From Ophioderma brevispina (Eukaryota > Echinodermata > Ophiuroidea > Amphilepidida > Ophiodermatidae): DNA of 64,000 nucleotides. The notes beneath the pieces were generated by a model that saw only the letters and a program-made list of their open reading frames with translations, ran no database searches and was not told the DNA's origin. Shown one piece after another: positions 34,727-47,122 of the stretch. Position 1 is the stretch's first letter. Each line of letters starts with the position of its first letter. A program made the position numbers and the translations under genes. Location: contig JAMKCH010088226.1 of NCBI GenBank assembly GCA_023653785.1, forward strand, positions 29,061 through 93,060, given 5' to 3'.

Positions 34727-36034
34727 CAGGCTGTCCCAAAAAAAATTTAACACTCGGAAATCCCGGCATTTGTGATAAAAGAAAGTTGTATGGGTCTTGT
34801 TTGGTATCACTTGAGCCAATAAAACAAGCTTTAATTGCCATTTATTCATTCCATCCGATACGTAAAACAAAGATATGCTTCATCAATATGAGAGGGCACA
34901 CTTGTCCGATTTCTGCCTTAGCACACTGGAATGATGATGACAACATGGAATCCAAGCTATACTGGCTTCATGCACATCTTCTTTATCTTAAAAAGAAAAC
35001 AGATAAATTTGCAGTGTTTTTCTATTACAGAAAGACTTCGAGATTCCTACCACGTGTGTTACCAAACGTCATGTGGAGATCCACAACTGCTCCTTATACA
35101 CAAGAGAAATTGTTGGTTTGAGTTTCTGCCATTCTGGCCGTCGGGGATCTGTATATAGCCTTCCACTGGTGTCTTAATTTCCAATTGCTGCTTCATTAGT
35201 CCAGTCGGGCTTATAATCGAAATTTTCTTTCGTTTTTTGTTTTTACTTTCGTGTTTTTGTTGTTATTCTGAATATAAAACATAGGATGATTTTTTTTGGG
35301 AGGGAACCGGGTAATCCAATGATAAGGAAGTGTCTGATTGTTTGGATATTTAATTTGGTTTGGGTACATTCTGTGTAATTTGAGCGATTTGATAGGGCTG
35401 AATCTGCTATTGAAAGTGACTGACTGATTAATATTTGAAAAAAAACAAAGTATTGCTGATCATAAAAGACCACACTGATCACACTTTATGGAATATGAAG
35501 TTAAAAAGGGTTTTCAATATATCAATAAGTTAATTGCCAATTATAACACAATCAATAACCCCATTTTTGGTATGTTACAAAATCATGTTTCACTATGAGC
35601 TAGAAAATATCAATTCCTTGCATCAGATCAGCGGTAGCTTACATGCACCAATGTACTTAGAAAAAAAACACCCTGGTATTTGGTATGATATATGATACCC
35701 AGATTACACGAGAGGTCAGTCGATGCAAAGGTAGGTACAAGTCAACCCACTGAACTGTGACCTTTGAGGGATGACCATATTGTAAAACTCATTTAGTGTT
35801 TCATACAATCTACAAAGTAACAACTGCAAATCGGACCAATCGAATTTGTACTCTTCTTTTACGAAGCATATCTTTGGTTCTACATACACGCATTGAATGA
35901 ATACACTATAAACGGCGTATAAAAGCTTATTTAGTTAGCTTTAAGAGCATACCAACAAAGACCTATGCTACTTTAGATATTTACAAAAATTGCCTGTGAT
36001 CCCGGGTTTTTTGTTAAAATTTTGGGACAGCCTG
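34727..36034. mobile_element. Mariner-like non-autonomous element, 1.31 kb
   Basis: Ends CAGGCTGTCCCAAAA and its complement, each flanked by TA (34725-34726 and 36035-36036), which is the Tc1/mariner target duplication. Inverted similarity continues for about 200 bp from each end (GGTCTTGTTTGGTAT, AAGATATGCTTC and others). The length equals a typical full mariner, but no frame shows a DDE/D transposase. The 147-codon frame at 34678 starts outside it. MITE B copy 2 is nested inside. Confidence 0.8.
35593..35796 (+). mobile_element. ~200-bp MITE, family B, copy 2 (nested)
   Basis: CTATGAGCTAG...CAATTCC...GTACTTAG...CACCCTGGTATTTGGTATGAT...CCATATTGTAAAACTCATTTAG aligns with 748-947. TGTTTCA flanks it on both sides (35586-35592 and 35797-35803), a 7-bp candidate target duplication. 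Its host is the mariner-like element. Confidence 0.8.
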
Positions 36035-36039
36035 TAACA

Positions 36040-39000
36040 TCTTAAAGAACATTTCTAATATTTTATTGCAAGCACAATTTAAAAAGAGATACTGCAGTCG
36101 GATATTTTTTTGATATCTAAAATATACTGATAATATCTGAACAAAACTCAAAATAATAAAAAAGATAAAAAAAATAAAAAAAATAAAATAATTATAAAGA
36201 ACATAACTAAAATAGTATATCCTATTAACCATTTTGAAGGTCAGCACCAACCATGGTTTATGATGTTCAAGCATTATCACCGTTGATGTATATCATAAAT
36301 TCCGAGCTTTAGGGAAGATATACTTTTAATGCACTATTTAATGGCTCTCAGCATATTGACCAATCTTCTCGCAACTTTGCCTAAATTCCCTTTCGGAGAA
36401 CCTCACGGCCAAATTTCTACAAACTTAAAAACCCAAGGAAAAAAGAGTGGCTTACGAAAGAACGACTTGTCTAAGCAAAAAAAAACAACAAAAAAAAAAA
36501 AAAAAAAAAAAAAAAACAAAAACAAAAAAAAAAAGAAAAAAAAAAAAAAAAAACAAAAAGCCGAGAAAAAACACAAACACAACAGCGCGACCAGTTCAGA
36601 CTCACCTCAATGTTAATTTGTAAGTGCTTTCATTTACCACAATGCATAGCGAAAGTGGGCCATATGGGGTCCACAAGTTTCCATAACACAAAACAATGTT
36701 CGAAGATTATGCCAATACGCGGCTGGGGTCTGTACAAATTTCCAAAATTTAAAATTAACGCCATTACGTGTTGATTCTAAATCCGTTTTTGAAAATTTAA
36801 AAGTAAAAGTTGCACTTTAATGATTTTCAAAATTGGTTATATATGGCTTATTGTATATATTTTACACGTTCTTAATGTTTGCTTCCATGCAGCAGCGTTT
36901 TATGTTGACTCTTATGCTAGGTTTCCTACCTTTTCAAAAACAGAAGTGCAACTTTTATGATATTGGTCCTATTTCAGTTTTAGAGAATTCCTGTTTCCAT
37001 GTATTCGTATGCCTATGTGACTCGGTTACCACTGTACGGTTAATGGAATTGGAAATCTTTCTTTCTTTTTGGTGGCTGTTGTGTGAGGACGCAAGTCGTG
37101 TTTTTGTAGAGGATTATATCGCCACAGAATATACTGAACACTTGCGAACGGTGTGCCATCGCGCCTGAAACCCGGCTTTGAATCGAAATACATAGTTGAA
37201 TAACAGAACCGGGACGCTGCACTGGCTTAAAAAAATGTAATCAGCGTTGACCCATGGTACAGAGCACATGACCTCAAATCGCGTGTTCATGGCAGGGGTG
37301 TATGGACAAACTGTTTCCTTATTGGTAACATCTGTCGTCTGGATTAATATGCCAATCCTGACAAGATTTCGTTCACCAATCACGTGATTCGTAAAATAGT
37401 ACAACTATAACGGTTACAGTGGTGCTGAGGTACGTCTGGTTTCACTCAAAATAATGCATGTTAAAAGTGACCAGAAGCAAACCTTCAAATGACTTAGGGG
37501 TATCTCAAATCTTGGGAATCAAATCATACATACCTGGTCAATCTAGAAGGACTTTTCGTTTTCTTAGTAGTCGATTTACATCGTTCTGTTGACACCAAAA
37601 AAGACAAAATGTAATTAAAGGGTTTAGAAATTAAGTAAAGGCGTTCCGGCCTAATTTCATCATTTGAATTCTTTTGTGCCTTCAAAAGGTCCAAGATGAA
37701 TTTGAAGAAAAGCCTCAGATTCTGCAAGCAAATTTAATAATCACACGAAGCCTTGTCATAAAACAAAAAGTAAAGCATTTTCAAGATTTCTAACATTTTT
37801 GTTAACATTTAATTAAAAGAAAAAAAGTGCAACAGAAATGTCATCACATGAGGTGAAAGTGGGAGTTACATGTACTTTTTACCTCAGAAGCAAACCTTTC
37901 TGTATCTATTATATTCAGCGGCTCAAACATGCATTTTTTGTCATTTGTATATACAAGAATTTCACTTCACTGGGACTGTACTTAACGTGACCTATCCCAT
38001 TTGACTTTTGTAAGGTATCAGAAACAGTGCGCCGATTTGTATGTACACCCATACGAGCCTTAATGGATTTCCAAACAAATTACGACTTGGATACCGACTC
38101 ACCGAAACAATGTAAGCTGAAGTGTTTGCTGACAATGTCATGGCTCGCTTGGACTTAATGTACTGAATAATAATTGCTTCACCACTATCTTCTCTGATGA
38201 TTATTAAATCCAAATTTCATAGCATTTCATTGAACCCAAAGCTTTTTTTTTGTTCTATCTGTTGCCGCGATAGTGACGATAATAATGTCCAGGAAGCGAT
38301 GTGTTAAAATATTCCAACTATAAAGCACTGTGTCAGATATACATTCTGAAATACACAAAAATCAATTTAAATTCTGGAAAATGAGGTGTTTCTATAGTAT
38401 AAGACCTACAATTTGAAGGTGCATACATAATTGTGTTAGCTTATTGTTTTTTCTCTTCTCGTTTCCTTTTTCTTGTTACTCTGTTATTTCCACAACCCGG
38501 TTTTTTATTTAACCAGACCAACAAACAATGAATAATTGCATTTGTGACATTTTAGACACGATGACATTTGGTAAGAAAATGCATGATTCTTTATGCATTG
38601 AACCCGCTAATATTTACATTATTCTTGGCTATAATAACACGAACACGCCAAAATTCCCTATTAACAAACACTTATAAGGACAAGGACTGTGCTAGAGTAT
38701 GCACGGCTTTGTTACTTAAACTGTGCATAATTTTTAAATGTTATCTTGGGCATCAATATATTAAGCAGAAACAACAAAAAAGGAGTTAAATTCTTGGAAA
38801 TTAAATTAAAATTTACCTTTATCAAACCATATTTTCAGTAACTCAACAAACATTTTTTCTCTGAGAATATCCTACAAGATTCATAAAGTACTTTCTAATG
38901 AAAGTGTTATTTTCGATACATTAAAACAAATACACAAATCAAGACGAATTCCATCAAATTTGCTGTAAATCTATAGAGAATCTGCACAATTCACAGTAGC

Positions 39001-39580
39001 AGATATGATTTGATTGATTGTTTCATATATTTTTTTTTAATTTGCGCTTTTAATAAGGAAAATGTGTGTACGCGAGATATATTATGGTGCGATCAAGGAA
39101 GGTATATAAAATTATATTGAAGGGACTTTAGTTGCCTTCCAGTTCATCCAAGAGATGAAGAAATAAATACATGCACCTGTCACTGGGGCATTTTGAATTT
39201 TCCGCAGTGACGTGACTCTTTTGTATTTTTTGCATATACGGTTGTTCTGGACGACATGTCTGGCCAGGTTTAAAACTATTAACATCCATGCAAGTACCCT
39301 ATGCGGTATGTAGCAATATAAAACATAACACAAGGAATAAAATTGATTGCGTTTGCTTTACCAACTAGGATGTTGCCAAAGTCAGACTTGAACTGTCTTT
39401 ATATGTTTTCAGTTGCGTAGCCAGGGGAGTGGCGAGCGTCACTTCATTTGAACTTCCCCACCCCCAGTTAAATGTCTAATTACGTCTGATATGTTTCATA
39501 TACATAATTGGACAAGATCTAAAAATAGCCGTACATAGCGAACAATCTAATCTACATCTTAGCCTACATCTAGCCTCATC
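36040..39580. other. Stretch without a supported gene
   Basis: Contains a poly-A region with scattered C and G (36479-36560), which produces a spurious poly-Lys frame. Frames of 96 and 111 codons on opposite strands around 36833-37404 overlap each other and have no known motif. TTGCGTAGCCAGGGG at 39413 resembles a common transposon end. Confidence 0.45.
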
Positions 39581-39583
39581 TAA

Positions 39584-40250
39584 ATGGCCAAGAGGACTGA
39601 ATCTCGACTGTCAATGAGGAAGACGAGCATCAACCTATCTGCACAGCAGATGGTCGCCAACTCAAAGTCAGACTTCAAGTATCTCGGGTCCTATGTTGCC
39701 GACAGCAAGAAAGACCTTCCTGTCACGCAAAGGCCAAGCTTGGAATACCTGCAATACACTACACCACTTATGGCATCTGGTAATCTCCCATTCAAACCAA
39801 GCCTGAAATTCTTTTAGAGGCCTGTGTAGAGAGTGATCCTGTTATCTGGATCTGAGACCTGGACGCATGAAGAAAGAGCTACAGGATAACTGGGATGGCA
39901 CCTACCAAGCTTCTTATGTCGAGTACAAACATATCCTGGCGCGAGCACAAGACCAAACATCAGATATATGGGATATCCCCTCCATTTTCATCTGTTCTGT
40001 GCCCAACGCCCGTGCACGATTTGCCGGACGCTGTCATCGTGCGATTGACCAAGGTAGTCTCAGTACGTTCACATGTTGGAAGTTACCAAGCCAAAACAGG
40101 GGTCGTCCCCCCCATTTTTTTAACTATATTGATGTTGTGATTGTCGAGACATCCCGCAGGATCCAATGACATCCCCAACCTACTGAAAAACAGGGACATT
40201 TGGGTCCATTGGTGAAACAGCATCTCGGGTGCGGCCGTAGATTAGAGGAT
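39584..40250 (+). pseudogene. LINE reverse transcriptase C-terminal fragment
   Basis: Reading with frame changes: MAKRTES, INLSAQ, SDFKYLGSYVADSKKD, ESVILLSGSETWT-like (about 39830-39866), ARFAGRCHRAIDQGSLS (about 40013), WKLPSQNRGRPP, YIDVVIVETS and, at about 40170-40230, DIPNLLKNRDIWVHW plus NSISGAAVD. These are the FKYLGS, CETWT and RFAGHxxRA landmarks of LINE C-termini. Several stops and shifts; dead. The two frames of 77 and 100 codons are pieces of it. Confidence 0.85.
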
Positions 40251-40719
40251 AGGTTATAGGCCCGGTGCGTGGTCCAAAATATTGATTTTCCCCGTTTTTC
40301 TACTTGAAAAAAATAAGGGGTTATATGATTTTTATTTTTTCTGATTGGGGGGGGGGTATGTTATTATTCAGATAAAACCAAGCACCCTATCTGCATTCAG
40401 CAGTAGGCCTAAATCATATGATTGTTACCTAATGTGTGTGTGTGGGAGGCGGCGGGATGGCGCGGGGTGTGTGGGATCATGTATAAACTTTACATTAGGG
40501 GTTATGCAATTTTTCCAACACATCTTTCAAGTTTCCTTCGGCCCCTCCCTTGTAAATAATGAACGGGCCCTATAAATACTAGTTTAAAGCTAATCTTAGT
40601 CTGTCGTACGAGCGGAGCTGCGTCAACTGAAAACACATATTTCGTGTTATCCTGTGTCCGTACAAGCCAATTGACATAAGACTTAGTTAAATCCAACAAC
40701 CGCACGCTGCATAAGGATC

Positions 40720-40925
40720 CCTCTGTGCCGAAAATACTGGGATAACCCATGTTTTCGGCAAGTAACCCTGCCGTTCGGCAGGGGTATGACGTAGCCCGCA
40801 TTTTCGGCAATGCATATTGGCCGAAACGCCGGGCACGTTTCGGCAAGATATCCCTGCCGACGGCAAGGTCATCTGCCGAAAGATCGGGCGTTTCGGCATA
40901 GCCCGGTATGTCGGCGCAGCAATTA
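40720..40925. repeat. Patch dense in TTTCGGCA / TGCCGAAA
   Basis: About ten occurrences of (T)TCGGCA or its complement TGCCGA(A) in roughly 200 bp, at about 40727, 40752, 40773, 40803, 40819, 40840, 40855, 40873, 40890 and 40910, in both orientations. GC-rich against an AT-rich background. The 193-codon minus frame (40502-41083) crosses it. No domain recognised; probably incidental but not excluded. Confidence 0.65.
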
Positions 40926-41540
40926 GCTCTACGCATTCCAGGATAACAAGACAGGCACCTGTTGTTAATTAAAACAGGTGGTTCATTGTATCTTGGAATT
41001 TGTTCTTGGAGTACAGGAAAACAAACCGTGTTCAACATGTTGAACATACATTGGGAAGAGGCTCGTTTATTCCAAACATACATTTGCTACTACAAAATTC
41101 GGTTGCTGTGAATAGAAAAAGAACTGAATACATTCATTCTTTGCCCACAACATAAAATTAGTAAAACAAATGCAAATTTGGCAAACATTTTGATGTTGCT
41201 TTCTAACAGATAATCGATAACATCAGCTACAATTAGGTTTGTGGTTTGAAAAGAAGACACAAAAAACTAGGAGCGAAAAGATACTGCACCATGAATTCTA
41301 ATATACGACACGCTTTGCAGACGGTTTTAATGTCTACACCGCCATACTTATTCTACTCTTCCCAAGCAAGGAGAGCTCATTGTTGGCTTTGGTTTACGTG
41401 ATGAAGTGAATCTCCTGTCTTACCATTTCATCTTGCTTATTTTTATCTTTTGGGCGGTATTAAAATTTTGTATTTACTCCTTCTGGATTAGATGGTCAAT
41501 TTGTGTTTGTTTGTTCCCTTGTTTTGATTTGTTTACGTCA

Positions 41541-41710
41541 AGATGTAAATCGTCGCTTGGCCGGGAAAACGGGAAAAAACCAAATGTGCATTTGCCCTTT
41601 AGGCGCAAAACCTCACTGTAGAAAAACAGGGAACTGACAAATGCATTATGTAACATTTTCGGGACACCAAAAACTGAATAAATTTGCTGCAATGCCCTGC
41701 ATCCCAAAAT
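41541..41710 (-). mobile_element. MITE family E, copy 2 (partial, minus strand)
   Basis: On the minus strand GCAGGGCATTGCAGCAAAT, TTCAGTTTTTGGTGTC, AGTGAGGTTTTGCGCCTAAA, AAATGCACATTTGG and CCGGCCAAGCGACGATTTAC match 12981-13134. The other terminus was not found. The overlapping 77-codon frame is the counterpart of the one at 12980 and is repeat-derived. Confidence 0.75.
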
Positions 41711-42914
41711 TAAACAAAAAACCGCCGTTTTAGTGGTTGGTTAACCATCAATATTAGCACAGTCCAGAATAGGCTTTTGTAAAATGCATTATTGCGTCTA
41801 CCATCAAAAGTTTGTTCCCAGGTACTTGATGGGTACCATGCTCTCAATAAAGTAGAGAACACAATCACATAAATCGCGACAAGCACTTTAACTCTTTTAG
41901 TTTACATCTTTGCAGTAACAAAAGCGAACATTAATGGCCCTAAATTAACGACCAGCAGTACTGGTATTACACTCTTAAAAATTAAATACCACGCCTGGTG
42001 TGTAGCGTTAGGCGCAACATTCGCCACAAAGTAAAATGATGCAGGATTTGGGTACAAAATCACCACAACATTTTGCTACTTCAAACATAGTGTTTGTAAA
42101 ACCACTCTCAGTCCTTTTTTCCAAAATCAAAATGCCCATTTGCTATAAACGCATAGTGCTTAGTTATATCAACACAGTCATATTATGTTCTTGTGAAAAA
42201 CCAGACCTCTAAGCGTTTTTTAAAGCGAGTTTGATTTTTTTTTTTTTTTTTTTTGCTTGAGATGCCCATTTACGACTGTTTATAGACCTAAAAAGTAGGA
42301 TCCCGACTCTTAGTAAAAAAAGCATAAAATCATTAACTTTCTTGACAAATACGACGTGTTACCCTTAACCACTTACAATTTCCATCACCACAGTGCCACA
42401 AAAATACCATTGATGAAAATAGGGGGGCGCGATTCGTTTAACATTGTAAAGAAATCGCTGATGGTGAATATCTTTAAGAGTGTACTGCCATATCTTATTC
42501 ACTCTGTGACAAAAACCTGCATTACATTCTGTGCTTTCTAATACGTAATAAGTAAAAATCCTTAGATTCAACGCGTTATTGTCAGGTTATATTTAGTGTT
42601 TACTAATGTCTGAATAAAAAGCACTTATATCAGTAGAGCTTATTGCTGAATAATGAATAATTAGAATCACGACAACTGAGAAAATTGATTTATTATGAAT
42701 AAAGTATATACAATGTGCTACAGATTAAATACATGAGTCACTAAGCATGGTACGAAGTAAATGTCATTTCGCTAAGTTTAACCTAAATAATTCATTCGTT
42801 ATCATTGGGTAGAGTGGACTCTAGTTTTCTTTCTCCAAAGGGTTTAATTTTAAATAATTACTAGCATTTTTTGTAACCTTTGCAAGTAATAAACTTACCT
42901 ACGTAGTCAGAAGG

Positions 42915-44577
42915 ACAGTAAAGGTGGGTCATAATTCATCGACAAGACGCTGCAGACGCAAGCCTATGAGATGTGTTCATACTTCATCGGCCAAACGTTC
43001 TGAAGACGAACGCTAATGGTGGGTTATACTTCATCGTGACGTCTGCAGACGCACAAAAGCTATGGTGGGGGTCATCACTTTGCATCGGCAGACGTCTGCA
43101 GGACGCAAGCCTATGGTGGGCTCATACTTAATCGGCAGACATCTGCAGAGCAAGGCCTATGGTGGGTTCGACTTCATCGGACAGACGTCGCCAGACGCAA
43201 GCCTATGGGGGGTTCATACTCATCGGACAGACGTCTGAGACGAAAAGGCCATTATGGTGGGTCATACTTCATCACAGACGTTGCAGACGCAAGCCTATGG
43301 TGGGCTCATACTTAATCGGCAGACATCTGCAGAAGCAAGGCCTATGGTGGGTTCATACTCATCGACAGAAGTCTGCAGACGCAAGCCTATGTTTGGTTCA
43401 GTACTTCATCGACAGACGTATTGCAGACGCAAACAGCCATGGATTGGGTTCATACTTCATTGCCAGACGTCTGCAGACGCAAGCTATGGTGGGTTCATAC
43501 TTCATCGAAAGACGTCTGCAGCACCGCAAGCCTATGTGGGTTCATACTCATCGCAGAGTATGCAGACGGCAAGCCTATGGTGGGTTCATAATACATCGGC
43601 CAGACGTCTGCAGACGCAAGCCTATGGGGGGTTCATACTTCATCGGCAGTCGTTGCAGCGCAAGGTCTATGGTGCGGTTCAACTTCTCGGCAGAACGTTG
43701 CAGACGCAAGCCTTGGTGGGGTCATTACTTCATCGTCAGACGTGCTGCAGGGACGCAAAGCCCTGGTGGGTTCATACTCATCGACAGGGACGTCTGCAGA
43801 CGCAAGCCTATGGTGGGAATATTTCATCGGCAGACGTCTGCAGACGCAAGTCTATGGTGGGGTCATATTTCATCGAAAGACGTCTGCAGACGAAAGCCTA
43901 TGGTGGTCATACTTATCGACAGACGTATGCAGACGCAAGCCTATGGTGGGGTCATACTTCGTCGACAGACGTCTGCAGACGCAAGCCATATGGGGGGTTC
44001 ATACTTCATCGACAGGACGTTTGCAACGCCAAGACTCTGGTGGGTTCATTCTTCATCGACAGACGTCTGCAGACGCACGCCTATGGTGGGTTCATACTTC
44101 ATCGACAGACCGTCTGCAGGGCGCAAGCCTTCTGGTGGGGTCGCCTTCATCGAAAGACGTAGCAGGGAGCAAGCCGTATGGGGGTGTTCATACTCATCGA
44201 CAGACGTTGCAGACGCAAGCTATGGTGGGTCATACTCATCGACAGACGTCTGCAGCCGCTAGCCTATGGTGGATTCATACTTCATCGACGACGTCTGCCA
44301 GAAGCAAGACTATGGCTGGCGTTCATACTTCATCGGCGACGCTGCCCACGCTAGTCTTCGAACATGCTTTGCGCGGCAGATGCCGAACATACGCGTTTGC
44401 GTAAGGAGCATGGATTCGAAAGGCTAGTGTCTGCAGACGGTCTTGCTGTGAAGTATGAACGACCTAACGTGCTTTTTACGCAATGCGTATTATCATGCAT
44501 CCGGTGCGCAAAACATTTTAGAAGACTAACGTCGGCAGGAGTCTGCCTATGAGTATGAACCCACCATAAAGTTATTG
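42915..44577 (+). repeat. 46-bp minisatellite, about 35 units
   Basis: Unit: GGTGGGTTCATACTTCATCG, ACAGACGTCTGCAGACG, CAAGCCTAT. It holds two overlapping perfect palindromes (CAGACGTCTG and GTCTGCAGAC). The unit lacks stop codons, so long frames arise (367, 302 and 220 codons), but these are not genes. Copies differ mostly by single-base gains and losses. At the right end two units are inverted (about 44431-44463 and 44530-44575). Confidence 0.95.
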
Positions 44578-44811
44578 TGATTGCAAGCCTGTGTTTTCTA
44601 TTTGTCGGACAAGATGCGATGAGGGCCAGAGAGGCGATCAGGACAGAATTGTCGCGCTTATGTTAAAATATTATTATTATTGAGTCTATCAAAGGCCGCG
44701 TCTTTAAGACTTACACTTGATTGAAAAAAAAAAACAATTTGAAGTTGCTTGATATGTAAATATAAGAAGAGGTCCAATATGGAATTAATACTAATAAATA
44801 ATACTAGTAAA

Positions 44812-45114
44812 TTGTCGTGCCGAGGAAGCTCGTGCGCGGAGTGCCCATCTCTCTTTCCATAGCGTTTAGGCCAGACTCCTCCGTATTATTTTTGCTGGGA
44901 GGGGGGGGGGTTTCCGCCACTCCTCCCGCACAGCGAGTCTGTTACTTTCCCAGTATTGAATAACACTGGTACCCATTTATACACCTGGGTGGAATGGAGT
45001 AATTGAGGTAAAGCGCCTTACTCAAGGGCACAACACGTTGGCCGCAGTGGGACTCGAACCCACGACCTTTAGAGTGCGGGACGAGCGCTCAATCCACCAG
45101 ACCACACGTGCCCC
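44812..45114 (-). mobile_element. tRNA-derived SINE
   Basis: On the minus strand it starts GGGGCACGTGTGGTCTGGTG, an A-box-like region, followed by a perfect B-box GGTTCGAGTCC (45050-45060): the internal RNA polymerase III promoter. Next comes GCCCTTGAGTAAGGCGC (45012-45030), similar to the conserved middle block seen in several animal SINEs, then a body ending near TAGTATTATTTATTAG. It is not a functional tRNA gene, since the head leads straight into the SINE body. Confidence 0.85.
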
Positions 45115-45119
45115 TAATT

Positions 45120-47080
45120 TATAATCCTATATTTACATCTGTCTGGAAATGGCTGTTGAATTTTCAGGAAAGTATAAAGTATCAAAATATCAGATATTCA
45201 CTGCGTAAATTTTCTAAAAAGTTCTAAAACATAACTCAAATTGAAAGGTTTTCAATATTTACCGAGACTACTGACTCATTTATTAGAAATATGTGATTAA
45301 AAAGTGTTGAATACAAATTGTGAAATGATCGCATTGTATGGTAACAATTCATCGTTTTCAACAATAGTGTCAGGAGGCGTTGTTATAACAAATAATATGA
45401 ATATTAATTTATGCAAATGTAAACAAATAGTACGACCGGCTATCGGTAACAAGATTTTACTATATAGACAGCCCGTCGACAGTCCAAGTCAATATATTCT
45501 CAAATGAAATTTCGCCATAACGTTGATATTTAGCATTATTATTATTGTCATCATTTAATAAACCTGTAGTGTGACCGGTGGTAATGTTCAATGAGCTATT
45601 TCGTGGTTCGTCCATAATTCACTGCATCTGAGTTGCGATGAGTTGCGTTGCCCGAAGTGTAGTTTGAAGTACTGTAGTACCCAAAATACGGTACCGTAAT
45701 AAAGTTCCATTGTATTTTAAATAGATTTGCAGCGAGTTGCGTTGAGTTGCGGTAGAAAGACATCGATATATCGGCAACGCAACGCATAGCGCAGAGAGAG
45801 GTTTGAATGGACCTTTAATCTAAATTTCATTTCCCACTGCCTTGAATTCTAAATCCAGCTGATTTTTTCTACACCCAACAGGAAAAGTGGCTAGAATTCC
45901 AAGATCATTGGTAATTTGTGTAATTACTGTTAAATACAAATTAAAAATATGTTTTTCCTGAAATTCTAAGGTCAAAGAAGACGAAGAAAAAAAGAGATTT
46001 CTATGGTGTCTGAGAAATGTGTATAGATTTTAAAATTATCTACTCTTTACCTTGAAAATTGTGTGCGTCGGATTTCAAAAAACAAAACTGGTTTGCTATA
46101 TTAAAATTACCAAATGTAAAATCTAAACAAACAATGAAATAGACCATTAATATTTTCGCATGTAAGAAATGGAACCTTTCGCCAACACCCAATAACTAAT
46201 TGACTTTCTTTCAACTTTAAAACATCTAAAGAGAAGTGGCATTGCACATGTTTTAATATAAATGATGATTGCAATAATTATTTTCCTCATGCGAGCACCC
46301 GTACCATTTACTGATGGGTGATTTAATGTGTTGCTTTGGGATGTAAAGTATTAAGAGGATAATAATTTTATATAGCTGAGGTATCAAAATAGCAGACCAG
46401 TGGTCCGAAATATTTGTGGTATTTCTTGTGTTTATGGTTATTTCATAAAAAAAGAAACTCGGTTTCCGGCACATCTTTTATATAAACAATAATTATCTAA
46501 AAGGATTTCTTTGAGACTTCAATGAGGAATTACATGGCTGACTAAAAAAAGCTTTATAATCCCTCACTGAAATCTTGACCCTCCTAGACTAGTTGTGTGC
46601 AATATTATACGGTGGAATAACCCTGATTGTGCTTTAATTAATAAACCTCACATAGTCATAAACTTGATTTGGTAAACATAACCTATATTTCCTTATTGTT
46701 TTTAACAAATAGGTCGTATTTTGATCTGTTTCCAGATGAACATGATGAAGATTTAAATCTGGTTGTACCTTTTTGAGTAAAGGGGCACGCACATACCAGG
46801 AAAATAGATTATAAGAAAAAGAACAATGTTACTTCGATTATCTCTTTCTTCCATGGATTAAGGACGAAAACCTCACAACATCTGACCTGTAAATTTGTTC
46901 ACCTATATACTAGGTAATGATTTACTTCACGCCAACAATTCTAAAGATTCAAAGCTATAATAGCTATGCTATACAATGCAACATGACATACAACCCCTAT
47001 TCCAGATTTAACTCGTGAGAATTACAATACATGCACCTGTAAATAAATAGCACACCTGTTCAAGTAAACAGATGACGCAT
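45120..47080. other. AT-rich stretch without a gene
   Basis: Only small frames. GAGTTGCG repeats near 45631-45650 and 45732-45752 and the palindrome ATACGGTACCGTAAT near 45688 are the only structure noted. Confidence 0.5.
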
Positions 47081-47122
47081 TGCACTCATGGTATACACGC
47101 TTGCGGACAGATTAAATGTTTT

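Noticed and set aside
34727..36034. Autonomous mariner transposase gene
   Set aside because: The size fits, but I see no DDE/D-type motif in any frame; only the ends are mariner-like.
36329..36616. Lysine-rich basic protein
   Set aside because: Created by a poly-A-rich tract; no other features of a gene.
43159..44404. Long overlapping frames (367, 302, 220 codons) as a repetitive protein gene
   Set aside because: The 46-bp unit is stop-free and not a multiple of three, and single-base indels shift the frame throughout. No conserved period exists at protein level.
42915..44577. CRISPR array
   Set aside because: Repeats are directly adjacent with no unique spacers, and the context is eukaryotic. 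It is a minisatellite.
45042..45114. Functional tRNA gene on the minus strand
   Set aside because: The B-box is good, but no closed acceptor stem is visible and the sequence continues into a SINE body.
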